The notes under the pieces: model-generated
The model's input: the letters and a program-made list of their open reading frames with translations, nothing else
What the model was told of the DNA's origin: nothing
Databases searched by the model: none
Origin: Pseudomonas sp. FP2196
GTDB lineage: Bacteria > Pseudomonadota > Gammaproteobacteria > Pseudomonadales > Pseudomonadaceae
DNA length: 64,000 bases
Direction of reading: 5' to 3'
Assembly: GCF_030687715.1 (NCBI RefSeq)
Contig: NZ_CP117445.1
Coordinates: 5,790,501 to 5,854,500, forward strand
In this document: positions 39,113 to 46,961 of the stretch, piece by piece
How positions within the stretch are numbered: position 1 is the stretch's first letter
Layout: the number at the start of each line of letters is the position of its first letter
Program-made: the position numbers and the translations under genes

Positions 39113-39180
39113 TCCCACGCTTCATGGCCGGTCACTGCATCAGCCATAAATAGATACCGCACATCGCTCCTCGCATCTCG

Positions 39181-39217
39181 CCAAAGTGGTTAACGCAATC
39201 TGCGTTAACCACTTTGG
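39181..39217. promoter_or_regulatory. Perfect 17-bp inverted repeat just upstream of the second M16 pair
   Basis: CCAAAGTGGTTAACGCA (39181-39197), spacer ATC, TGCGTTAACCACTTTGG (39201-39217). Every base of the arms pairs. It ends 11 bases before ATG 39229 and covers the only GGA resembling a ribosome site. It may be a protein-binding operator or an RNA hairpin that limits translation; with no T-tract after it, simple termination of rsmD is less likely. Confidence 0.6.
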
Positions 39218-39228
39218 ACGATTCATGT

Positions 39229-40572
39229 ATGGATACGTTATGCAGCAGGATGCTGCTCATTCTTTGCCTGGCGCCATTGATATCCCTGGCCGCCCCCGCA
39301 CCACCCACTCACCAGTTCACCCTGGACAATGGTCTGAACGTGCTTGTGCGCGAAGACCATCGTGCACCGCTGGTGACCTCACAACTCTGGTTCAAGGTGG
39401 GCTCTGCCGACGAGGCGCCAGGCCAGAGCGGACTCTCTCACGCACTCGAACACATGCTCTACAAAGGCAGCAGCAAAACCTGCGCCGGCGAGGCCTCGGC
39501 CATTTTGCAAACACTCGGTGCCCGGGAAAACGCCTTCACCAGCAAAGATGCCACGACCTATTACCAAATCCTGGCCCCCAGGTATCTGGGCGTGGCATTC
39601 GAGTTGATGGCCGATCTGATGTCGACCGCACACTTGCGCACCTCGGACTTGACCCCGGAAATGGCGGTGATACGCGAAGAACGGCGCTTGCGCACCGACG
39701 ATGCTCCCCATGATCTGGCACTGGAGCGTCTGACCGGTGTGGCGCATTTGGCCAATAGCTATCGCACACCGATTCTTGGCTGGATGCATGACCTGCACCG
39801 TTTGAATGCCGACGATCTGCGCCACTGGTATGCGACCCGCTACGCCCCTGGCAACGCCACGCTAGTGGTTGTCGGTGCTGTGACGCTCGATCAGGTCGAA
39901 CGGTTGGCGCAGCGCCACTTTGGCCCCTTGCCGGCGCGCCCTGTTCCTCGTCTGCTACGGCCCACCGAGCTGGCACAGCCAGGTGAACGCAAACTGACGC
40001 TGTCTCTGGCCGTCCCGACCCCCCAACTGATCATGGCGTTTAACGTGCCGGGGCTTGCCACCGCTGAAAATCGGCGATCTGTACACGCCCTGCGCCTGAT
40101 CGACGCATTACTGGGAGGGACCCACAGTGCACGCCTGAAAAAACGCCTGGAATTCACCGAACAGTTGTTCAGCGACGTCAGTACCTTTTATGACGCGCTC
40201 ACACGCGGCGACAGTCTTCTGCTCATGACGGCCGAACTCGCCAGCGCCCACGCTGACGACCTGGACGCGGCCGAGGCACGGGTCTGGCAAATGATTGAAG
40301 AACTGCATGCCCACCCGCCGACAGCCGAAGAGTTGGAGCGCGCACGCACTCAATTGATTGCCCGACAGATCTATACACAAGACTCCATCGTTGAGCAGGC
40401 CCGCGAGTTGGCCACATTGGCGAGTATCGACCTGCCTTGGCAGTTGATGGACAAGGACTCAGACGAGCTTGCACAGGTGACACCGGCTGACATCCAGCAG
40501 GCTGCGTCAACGTTCTTGACGCGCGAACGCCTGACGGTTGCGCATGTATTGGCGGAGGCGGCTCATGAATAA
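39229..40572 (+). CDS. M16 zinc metallopeptidase, active-type subunit (pair 2, duplicate)
   Basis: 447 residues from ATG 39229, giving a signal peptide (LLILCLAPLISLAAPA). ATG 39250 is an alternative. It is a diverged copy of the gene at 35675: FTLDNGLNVLVREDHRAPLV, the intact zinc motif LSHALEHMLYKG, GARENAFTSKDATTYYQIL and RHWYATRYAPGNATLVVVG align along the whole length at roughly half identity by eye. It overlaps the following partner gene by 8 bases, the same arrangement as pair 1. The function and substrate are unknown. Confidence 0.85.
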   Translation: MDTLCSRMLLILCLAPLISLAAPAPPTHQFTLDNGLNVLVREDHRAPLVTSQLWFKVGSADEAPGQSGLSHALEHMLYKGSSKTCAGEASAILQTLGARENAFTSKDATTYYQILAPRYLGVAFELMADLMSTAHLRTSDLTPEMAVIREERRLRTDDAPHDLALERLTGVAHLANSYRTPILGWMHDLHRLNADDLRHWYATRYAPGNATLVVVGAVTLDQVERLAQRHFGPLPARPVPRLLRPTELAQPGERKLTLSLAVPTPQLIMAFNVPGLATAENRRSVHALRLIDALLGGTHSARLKKRLEFTEQLFSDVSTFYDALTRGDSLLLMTAELASAHADDLDAAEARVWQMIEELHAHPPTAEELERARTQLIARQIYTQDSIVEQARELATLASIDLPWQLMDKDSDELAQVTPADIQQAASTFLTRERLTVAHVLAEAAHE

Positions 40573-42070
40573 TGGCCTTCGGAAGGCAAGGGGCGTTTTG
40601 CTCGGACTGGGAATCGTAGCAAGCCTGACGGGCGTTCAAACGCTGGCAGATACCGTGACGGTCGCGCCGGCAAATTACCCCGCGCCACGTCTGCAATCGC
40701 TCCTGGGGCCGGTTCCTGTCGCCGGCACCGCGCGAGCACTGTCGATCAAAGGCTGGAAAACCCTGACCAGCACCAAAGTGTTGTTCATCCGCACCACAGA
40801 GCTGCCGATGTTCGATCTGCATGTCAGCTTCGCCGCAGGCAGCGCACGAGATGGCGCCACGCCGGGCCTCGCCGCCGCCACGTTCAGCATGCTCAATGAA
40901 GGCATACCGGGCAAAGACTTGCCCGCCATCGTCGAAATCTTTGACGGCCTGGGCGCGCAACTCGACATGAACATCGATCATGACCGCGCCACATTGGCCT
41001 TGCGCAGCTTGAGCGATGAACAGAAAAGTGCCCCGGCGTTGCAGCTGTTTTCGCAGATCCTCGGCGCACCAACACTGACCGAGGATGCGCTGAAGAGGGT
41101 GAAAATCGAGCTGCGCGACAGCCTCACTTCCGCTGCGCAGGATGCAGGTAATTCGCCAGAGCATCTGGTCAAGACACTGCTCGCCCCGGACGGTCCCTAC
41201 TCGCTGCCGTTCTATGGCACGGTTCAAGGGTTGCAGGCGCTGACCAGGACGCAGGTAAAAGATTTCCACCAGCGTTTCTACAGCGCCAGTCAGGCGCAAA
41301 TCACCCTGGTCGGTGACCTGACACTGGCGCAGGCAAAGGCGCTCAGTCTGCAAATCAGCAACGCCTTACCGGTCATGCCGGCAGGCACCGCGGTCGTGCC
41401 AATGCCCGCGCACAACCCCGTTGGCCCCGAACGGACCCTGCACGAGGAACAGCCACTGGCCCAGATCAACCTGATACTCGCCCAGACCAGCGTGTCGCAA
41501 AACCATGCGGACTATGCCGCGCTGTACGCCGCCAACCTGATTTTTGGCGGTTCGACCAACAGCCGACTGATGAGCGAACTACGGGAAAAGCGCGGGCTGG
41601 TGTACGACGTCCATGCAGAAAACACCTCCTGGGCCACGGCGGGTTTGCTGACCATTTCCCTGCAGGTCAATCCGGCATTCAGCCAGGCTACGCTGGCGTT
41701 GACCCGGTCGCTGTTCAGTGACTACCTGCGCGACGGGCCGACACAACAGGAGCTCGATCAGGTCAAGCTTCAAGTCGCCAACAGGAGTGCACTTAACAGC
41801 TCCAGCAACCGGCAGATTCTCAAGCAACTGGTGACAATCAATCGCCATGATCTGCCACTCGACCTCGACTACACCGTGCAACAAGTGCAACGCCTGACAC
41901 TCAAACAAATCCATGAGGCGCTGAATCGGCATTTGGCCGCCGACCGCTGGCGCGTGGTGACAGTCGGGGCCACCGTCGAGCAGCAGGCGCTACCCGCCCC
42001 CGCGCCGGCACCGCCCGGCACGTCATCCCAGAGCATGTGTCGCGCCGAAGCAGGCTTTGTGGCAAGTTAG
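40565..42070 (+). CDS. M16 peptidase-like protein lacking zinc motif (pair 2 partner, duplicate)
   Basis: 501 residues from ATG 40565 (MNNGLRKARGVLLGLGIVAS), with a signal/anchor at residues 8-27. It aligns with the 37023 protein: [40 protein letters not shown]. The zinc-motif position again reads TFSMLNEG instead of H-x-x-E-H, so the inactive-partner role is kept in the duplicate. The C-terminus is proline/alanine-rich. It is followed after 70 bases by the hydrolase gene. Confidence 0.85.
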   Translation: MNNGLRKARGVLLGLGIVASLTGVQTLADTVTVAPANYPAPRLQSLLGPVPVAGTARALSIKGWKTLTSTKVLFIRTTELPMFDLHVSFAAGSARDGATPGLAAATFSMLNEGIPGKDLPAIVEIFDGLGAQLDMNIDHDRATLALRSLSDEQKSAPALQLFSQILGAPTLTEDALKRVKIELRDSLTSAAQDAGNSPEHLVKTLLAPDGPYSLPFYGTVQGLQALTRTQVKDFHQRFYSASQAQITLVGDLTLAQAKALSLQISNALPVMPAGTAVVPMPAHNPVGPERTLHEEQPLAQINLILAQTSVSQNHADYAALYAANLIFGGSTNSRLMSELREKRGLVYDVHAENTSWATAGLLTISLQVNPAFSQATLALTRSLFSDYLRDGPTQQELDQVKLQVANRSALNSSSNRQILKQLVTINRHDLPLDLDYTVQQVQRLTLKQIHEALNRHLAADRWRVVTVGATVEQQALPAPAPAPPGTSSQSMCRAEAGFVAS

Positions 42071-42140
42071 GTTCTTTCACTCAAAAGCGGCAGATGCCTG
42101 ACGCACCTGCCGCTTTGCGCAAGACCTGTCGAGATTTGCC

Positions 42141-43148
42141 GTGCAGTCACTGAACCCTGTTCCCAGCCCCCGCTTTGCACCGGCCTTCGGCCTGGGTAAC
42201 CCACACCTGCAAACCTTGTGGGGGCCGCTGTGGCGCAAAACCGTTCACCTTGATCGTCAGCGAGAACGTCTGTGGCTTGATGATGGCGATTTCCTCGACC
42301 TCGACTGGCATGGCCCGCACAGCGCCGAGACTCCGCTGGTGTTGGTGCTGCATGGACTGACCGGTTCTTCTAACTCACCTTACGTTGCCGGCATCCAGGG
42401 CGCGCTCGCCGCGCAAGGCTGGGCCAGCGTGGCATTGAACTGGCGCGGCTGCTCGGGCGAACCGAACCTGCTGCCGCGCAGTTATCACTCCGGCGCCAGC
42501 GAAGACCTTGCCGAAGCCATCCGCCACCTGCGTACGAAGCGTCCGTTGGCACCGCTGTATGCGGTCGGCTACTCCCTTGGCGGCAATGTGTTGCTCAAGC
42601 ATCTGGGCGAGACCGGGAGTGCCAGCGGCGTGCGCGGTGCGGTGGCAGTGTCGGTGCCGTTTCGCCTCGACCAGTGCGCGGATCGGATTGGTCAGGGATT
42701 TTCCAGGGTCTATCAAGCGCACTTCATGCGCGAGATGGTCGCTTACATCAAGAACAAGCAACGCCAGTTTCAGCACGACGGGCGCGATGATGGTGTAGCC
42801 GCACTCGCAGCGCTCGGCTCGCTGGAAAATATGCGCACCTTCTGGGATTTCGATGGCCGGGTCACTGCGCCACTGCACGGCTTTACCGATGCCGAGGATT
42901 ACTATCGTCGCGCTTCGAGCCGGTATTTTCTCGGTGAGATCCGCACGCCGACCCTGATCATTCAAGCGGCGGACGATCCTTTCGTGTTTCCGCACAGCCT
43001 GCCCCTGGCCAGCGAGCTGTCAGACCTCACCGAATTCGAATTGCAGGCTCGCGGCGGCCATGTAGGCTTCGTCGATGGCTCGTTGCGCCAGCCGGGTTAT
43101 TACCTGGAACGGCGCATCCCACAGTGGCTGGCAGGCCTGACGACGTGA
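42141..43148 (+). CDS. Alpha/beta-fold hydrolase, YheT/EMB8 family
   Basis: 335 residues from GTG 42141. LVLVLHGLTGSSNSPYVAGI holds the oxyanion region; the nucleophile serine is in VGYSLGGNVLLKHLGE near residue 145, the acid in TLIIQAADDPFVFP and the histidine in GGHVGFVDG. The N-terminal PAFGLGNPHLQTLWGPLWR is typical of the YheT/UPF0017 group of esterase-like proteins. The natural substrate is unknown. A 28-base hairpin follows. Confidence 0.88.
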   Translation: MQSLNPVPSPRFAPAFGLGNPHLQTLWGPLWRKTVHLDRQRERLWLDDGDFLDLDWHGPHSAETPLVLVLHGLTGSSNSPYVAGIQGALAAQGWASVALNWRGCSGEPNLLPRSYHSGASEDLAEAIRHLRTKRPLAPLYAVGYSLGGNVLLKHLGETGSASGVRGAVAVSVPFRLDQCADRIGQGFSRVYQAHFMREMVAYIKNKQRQFQHDGRDDGVAALAALGSLENMRTFWDFDGRVTAPLHGFTDAEDYYRRASSRYFLGEIRTPTLIIQAADDPFVFPHSLPLASELSDLTEFELQARGGHVGFVDGSLRQPGYYLERRIPQWLAGLTT

Positions 43149-43165
43149 ACAATCAGGAAGAGACT

Positions 43166-43193
43166 CTTGTGGGAGCGAGCGAGCTCCCACAAG
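43166..43193. terminator. Hairpin between the hydrolase and sulfurtransferase genes
   Basis: CTTGTGGGAGC (43166-43176) and GCTCCCACAAG (43183-43193) form an 11-base-pair stem with a 6-base loop in a convergent gap. No T-tract follows, so it resembles a REP half-site; it may still end or protect both transcripts. Confidence 0.5.
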
Positions 43194-43200
43194 GAGGTGT

Positions 43201-44055
43201 TTATTCGCCGGTGGCAATACCGCGCGACGGCTCGTTGATCCACTCACTCCACGACCCGGCGTACAACGAACCCAACGGATAGCCCGCCAGGCACAGCGCA
43301 AACAGGTTGTGACACGCCGTCACGCCAGAGCCGCAATACGCGACCAGTTCCGACGGCGAACGCTGCCCCAGTTTCGCGGCAAAGCGCTGCTTTAGCTGAT
43401 CGGCCGGCAAGAATTGCCCTTCACTGCCGAGGTTGTCGGTAAACGCCGCACATTGAGCGCCAGGTATGTGCCCGGCAATCGGGTCAATCGGTTCCACTTC
43501 ACCTTTGAAACGCGGCAAGGCCCGGGCGTCGATCAGGGTCAGTTCGGGCTGGCCGAGACGTTGCTGCAATTGTCCGGCGCTGAGCAACAGGCTCATGTCT
43601 GGCTGGCCGCTGAAATGGCCACGGGTGACGGTCGGCGCATCCAGGCTCAGCGGCAGACCCGCTGCATGCCACGCCTTGAGTCCGCCATCGAGAATGAACA
43701 CACCGTCGCGCTTGCCCAGCCACGCCAGCAGCCACCATGCTCGGGCCGCATAGGCTCCGGGGCCGTCGTCGTACAAGACCACGTCGCTGTTGGCATTGAT
43801 GCCCCAGGCTTGCAGACGCTCGATCAGCTCTGCCGGCTCAGGCAACGGATGACGCCCGGTCACGCCCTTGACCACTTTGCCACTGAGGTCACGCTCAAGA
43901 TCGGCAAAACTCGCCCCGGCAATGTGCCCTTCGGCATAGCTGCGCTGACCGTAGTCCGGGTCTTCGAGGGCAAAACGACAATCCAGAATCACCAGCCCGG
44001 GCTGCTCCTTGCGGGCATCCAGTGCGTTGGGGCTGATCAGTTGCGCAATCGGCAT
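43201..44055 (-). CDS. sseA: Sulfurtransferase, thiosulfate / 3-mercaptopyruvate type (two rhodanese domains)
   Basis: 284 residues in two rhodanese domains. The inactive N-terminal domain has ILDCRFALEDPDYG and GHIAGASFADLERDLS; the C-terminal one has LIDARALPRFKG, GHIPGAQCAAFTDN and the catalytic cysteine in VAYCGSGVTACHN near residue 235. The CGSGVTA loop resembles the CG(S/T)GVTA of 3-mercaptopyruvate sulfurtransferases more than classic rhodanese loops, which suggests that substrate. It transfers sulfane sulfur to cyanide or thiols in the cytoplasm. It follows the TetR gene on the same strand after 32 bases. Confidence 0.85.
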   Translation of the reverse strand: MPIAQLISPNALDARKEQPGLVILDCRFALEDPDYGQRSYAEGHIAGASFADLERDLSGKVVKGVTGRHPLPEPAELIERLQAWGINANSDVVLYDDGPGAYAARAWWLLAWLGKRDGVFILDGGLKAWHAAGLPLSLDAPTVTRGHFSGQPDMSLLLSAGQLQQRLGQPELTLIDARALPRFKGEVEPIDPIAGHIPGAQCAAFTDNLGSEGQFLPADQLKQRFAAKLGQRSPSELVAYCGSGVTACHNLFALCLAGYPLGSLYAGSWSEWINEPSRGIATGE

Positions 44056-44087
44056 AACGGGCTCCTGTGGGATTTCAACGGAACGGT

Positions 44088-44759
44088 TTACTTCACATCT
44101 TCGAGGGCCTGGGCCAGTGGCACATAGAACTCCTCGAACAGCGCATTGACCTGCTCGCGCGCCTGCTCGGTGACAAATCCGGCTTCCAGCACCAGCACCT
44201 GATACACGCCACGTTTAATGGCTTGTTCACTGAGGTGATTGGAGTTTTCCCGGGTGGTGCACAGAAAGCGTACCCAGGACGTCAGGATGATCCAGGCATT
44301 GAGGGTCAGCGATTCGATCTGCACGCGATCCATGTCGAGGATCCCGGCCGCCACGAAACCTTCGTAGATCGCCGCGCCCTGGATCATACAACGCTGGGAA
44401 AAGCGCCGATAACGTGCGGCCAGTTCCGGATCGCTATCGAGCAGATGCTCGAGATCGCGGTGCAGGAAGCGGTAGCGCCACATCGCCGAGAGCAGCTCCT
44501 TGAGGTAGAAGCGCTTGTCTTCAACGGTCGCGGCGCGTCCCTGCGGCGGGCGCAGGAAACTGTCGACAAGGCTTTCGTACTCACTGAACAAGACGGCGAT
44601 GATCGCCTGCTTGTTGGGGAAGTGGTAGTACAGGTTGCCTGGAGAAATCTCCATATGGGCAGCAATGTGATTGGTACTGATGCTGCGCTCGCCCTGCTGA
44701 TTGAACAGCTCGAGGCTGTTCAGCACGATACGCTCGCTGGTTTTTATTCGTGGGGCCAT
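44088..44759 (-). CDS. TetR family transcriptional regulator
   Basis: 223 residues. The N-terminal helix-turn-helix is at about residues 8-55 (RIVLNSLELFNQQGERSIST, HMEISPGNLYYHFPNKQAII). The rest is a ligand-binding domain of the kind with a DUF-type C-terminus common in Pseudomonas (WRYRFLHRDLEHLLDSDPEL). It is divergent from the aldehyde dehydrogenase gene; a perfect palindrome in the gap (44849-44876) is its probable operator, so it likely represses the calB-like operon and perhaps itself. The inducer is unknown, possibly an aldehyde or acyl compound. Confidence 0.85.
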   Translation of the reverse strand: MAPRIKTSERIVLNSLELFNQQGERSISTNHIAAHMEISPGNLYYHFPNKQAIIAVLFSEYESLVDSFLRPPQGRAATVEDKRFYLKELLSAMWRYRFLHRDLEHLLDSDPELAARYRRFSQRCMIQGAAIYEGFVAAGILDMDRVQIESLTLNAWIILTSWVRFLCTTRENSNHLSEQAIKRGVYQVLVLEAGFVTEQAREQVNALFEEFYVPLAQALEDVK

Positions 44760-44845
44760 GGCTTGGGCTTTAATTCAGAGTGCGTTGACGAGCATCTTAC
44801 GACCTAACCGGAAATGGATAAAACACTGCTGTGCATGGATGTTGA

Positions 44846-44876
44846 TTGACTTTCTAGAGCATAGACTCTAGAAAGT
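44846..44876 (+). promoter_or_regulatory. Promoter overlapped by 11-bp palindrome, probable TetR operator
   Basis: ACTTTCTAGAG (44849-44859), spacer CATAGA, CTCTAGAAAGT (44866-44876): perfect inverted repeat. It overlaps a sigma-70-like promoter, TTGACT (44846-44851), 17-base spacer, TAGAAA (44869-44874), 30 bases upstream of the aldehyde dehydrogenase start. Repressor binding here would block RNA polymerase. Confidence 0.65.
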
Positions 44877-44905
44877 TCCTCACTACAATAAATACTGAGC
44901 CGCCC

Positions 44906-46336
44906 ATGACTGCCGACATTGCCTACCTGCAGACGCTGCAATTGCCCCTGGAAGCGCTTGATCGGCAGTTCGCGGCGCAACGCGCTGCGTATGCCGCCAA
45001 CCCGATGCCACCCGCCGCCCAGCGCCAGCAATGGCTCAAGGCACTGCGCGATTTGCTGAGCAACCAGCGTCAGGCTTTGATCGAGGCAATCAGCGCCGAC
45101 TTCAGCCATCGCAGCGCCGACGAAACCCTGCTCGCTGAACTGATGCCAAGCCTGCACGGCATTCATTACGCCAGCCGTCATCTCAAGGGCTGGATGAAAG
45201 CTTCGCGGCGCAAGGTCGGCATGGCATTCCAGCCGGCTTCAGCGAAAGTGGTTTATCAGCCATTGGGGGTGGTCGGCGTCATCGTCCCGTGGAACTATCC
45301 GCTTTATCTGGCCATCGGCCCGCTGGTCGGCGCTTTGGCGGCGGGCAATCGGGTGATGCTCAAACTCAGCGAATCGACCCCGGCCACCGGCCTGTTGCTC
45401 AAGGAGTTGCTGGCGCGAATCTTCCCCGAAGATCTGGTTTGTGTGGTGCTCGGCGAAGCCGATATCGGCGTGGCGTTTTCCCGTTTGCGCTTCGATCATC
45501 TGTTATTCACCGGCGCCACCAGCATCGGCAAACACGTCATGCGCGCAGCGGCGGAAAACCTGACCCCGGTCACTCTTGAGCTGGGCGGTAAGTCCCCGGC
45601 CATCGTCTCCCGCGACGTGCCGTTGAAGGACGCCGCCGAACGCATCGCCTTCGGCAAAACCCTCAACGCCGGGCAGACCTGCGTCGCTCCCGATTACGTA
45701 TTGGTCCCGGAAGACCGCATCGGTGGTTTCGTCGAAGCCTATCGCCAAGCCGTACAGGGTTTCTATCCGACCCTCACCGACAACCCCGACTACACCGCAA
45801 TCATCAACGAACGCCAGTTGGCGCGGCTCAACGGCTACGTCAGCGATGCCACCAGCAAAGGTGCGCTGCTGATTCCGCTGTTCGATCAGGGTCAGGGCCG
45901 GCGCATGCCGCACAGCATGCTGCTGAATGTCAGCGACGACATGACCGTGATGCAGGACGAAATCTTCGGCCCGCTGCTGCCGATCGTGCCATACCAGGAT
46001 CTGGAGCAGGCATTTGCTTACATCAATCAGCGCCCACGACCTCTGGCTCTTTACTACTTTGGCTACGACAAACACGAACAGAACCGCGTGCTGCAAGCAA
46101 CCCATTCCGGCGGCGTGTGCCTGAACGACACCCTGCTGCATGTCGCGCAGGACGATATGCCGTTTGGCGGCATCGGTGCGTCGGGCATGGGTCATTACCA
46201 CGGTCACGAAGGCTTCCTGACATTCAGCAAAGCCAAGGGCGTGCTGGTTAAACAGCGCTTCAACGCGGCCAGACTGATTTACCCGCCGTACGGAAAATCG
46301 ATTCAGAAACTGATCCAGAAGCTGTTCATCCGCTAA
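44906..46336 (+). CDS. calB: Coniferyl aldehyde dehydrogenase-like NAD(P)-dependent aldehyde dehydrogenase
   Basis: 476 residues of the ALDH superfamily. GVVGVIVPWNYPLYLAIGPL starts the cofactor domain, LFTGATSIGKHVM the NAD loop, the general-base glutamate is in VTLELGGKSPAIV near residue 220, and the catalytic cysteine in NAGQTCVAPDYVL near residue 253. The C-terminal membrane-like tail (YPPYGKSIQKLIQKLFIR) and family likeness point to the coniferyl/long-chain aldehyde dehydrogenase group. It leads an operon with a Tat lipoprotein and a GMC oxidoreductase, suggesting two-step oxidation of an alcohol. Substrate not proven. Confidence 0.8.
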   Translation: MTADIAYLQTLQLPLEALDRQFAAQRAAYAANPMPPAAQRQQWLKALRDLLSNQRQALIEAISADFSHRSADETLLAELMPSLHGIHYASRHLKGWMKASRRKVGMAFQPASAKVVYQPLGVVGVIVPWNYPLYLAIGPLVGALAAGNRVMLKLSESTPATGLLLKELLARIFPEDLVCVVLGEADIGVAFSRLRFDHLLFTGATSIGKHVMRAAAENLTPVTLELGGKSPAIVSRDVPLKDAAERIAFGKTLNAGQTCVAPDYVLVPEDRIGGFVEAYRQAVQGFYPTLTDNPDYTAIINERQLARLNGYVSDATSKGALLIPLFDQGQGRRMPHSMLLNVSDDMTVMQDEIFGPLLPIVPYQDLEQAFAYINQRPRPLALYYFGYDKHEQNRVLQATHSGGVCLNDTLLHVAQDDMPFGGIGASGMGHYHGHEGFLTFSKAKGVLVKQRFNAARLIYPPYGKSIQKLIQKLFIR

Positions 46337-46365
46337 ATATTCGTCATCGCCGGGTAATAAAAACA

Positions 46366-46911
46366 ATGCACCCAAGCCTGACCGATACACCTGAACTGTC
46401 ACGTCGTGGTCTGCTGAAACTCAGCCTCGGCGCCACGGCTTTCCTCGCCACCGCCGGTCTCGGTGCCAGCCTCAGCGGCTGTTCGTCGAGCGTCGCGGCC
46501 AATGGTTTCGTGACTTTGCGCGACGGCGATTTGCTGTTTCTGCGCGCGCTGATTCCGGTGATGCTTGATGGCGCCGTGGTCGCCGAGAAGATGCCCGGCG
46601 CGGTGGCTGGCACCCTCGATTCGCTGGATTACAGCCTCGATCACCTGTCGCCGGAAATGCTCAAACTCACCCGACAACTGTTCGACGTGCTGGGCATGGC
46701 CGTGACCCGTGGCCCGCTCACCGGGATCTGGGGCAGTTGGGAAAACGCCAGTCCCGAAGCGATGCGTCACTTCCTCGACCGTTGGCAAAACAGTTCGTTG
46801 AACCTGCTGCGCATGGGCCATAGCTCCCTGCAGCAAATGGTGATGATGGCCTGGTACACCCGCAAGGATTCCTGGGCGCACTGCGGCTATCCCGGCCCGC
46901 CTGCGGTCTGA
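46366..46911 (+). CDS. Tat-exported lipoprotein, gluconate 2-dehydrogenase subunit 3-like
   Basis: 181 residues. A twin-arginine signal, LSRRGLLKLSLGATAFLATA, leads into a lipobox-like LSGC near residue 39. The mature part resembles the small subunit of membrane-bound GMC dehydrogenases (pfam gluconate 2-dehydrogenase subunit 3), which escorts the flavoprotein through the Tat system. It lies 29 bases after the aldehyde dehydrogenase and 50 before the GMC gene, matching that role. The GMC protein itself has no signal, so hitch-hiker export is plausible. Confidence 0.75.
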   Translation: MHPSLTDTPELSRRGLLKLSLGATAFLATAGLGASLSGCSSSVAANGFVTLRDGDLLFLRALIPVMLDGAVVAEKMPGAVAGTLDSLDYSLDHLSPEMLKLTRQLFDVLGMAVTRGPLTGIWGSWENASPEAMRHFLDRWQNSSLNLLRMGHSSLQQMVMMAWYTRKDSWAHCGYPGPPAV

Positions 46912-46961
46912 AACCGAACCGCACCTATCGCGAGAACTACAAAAACAAGAGAACCTGATCG

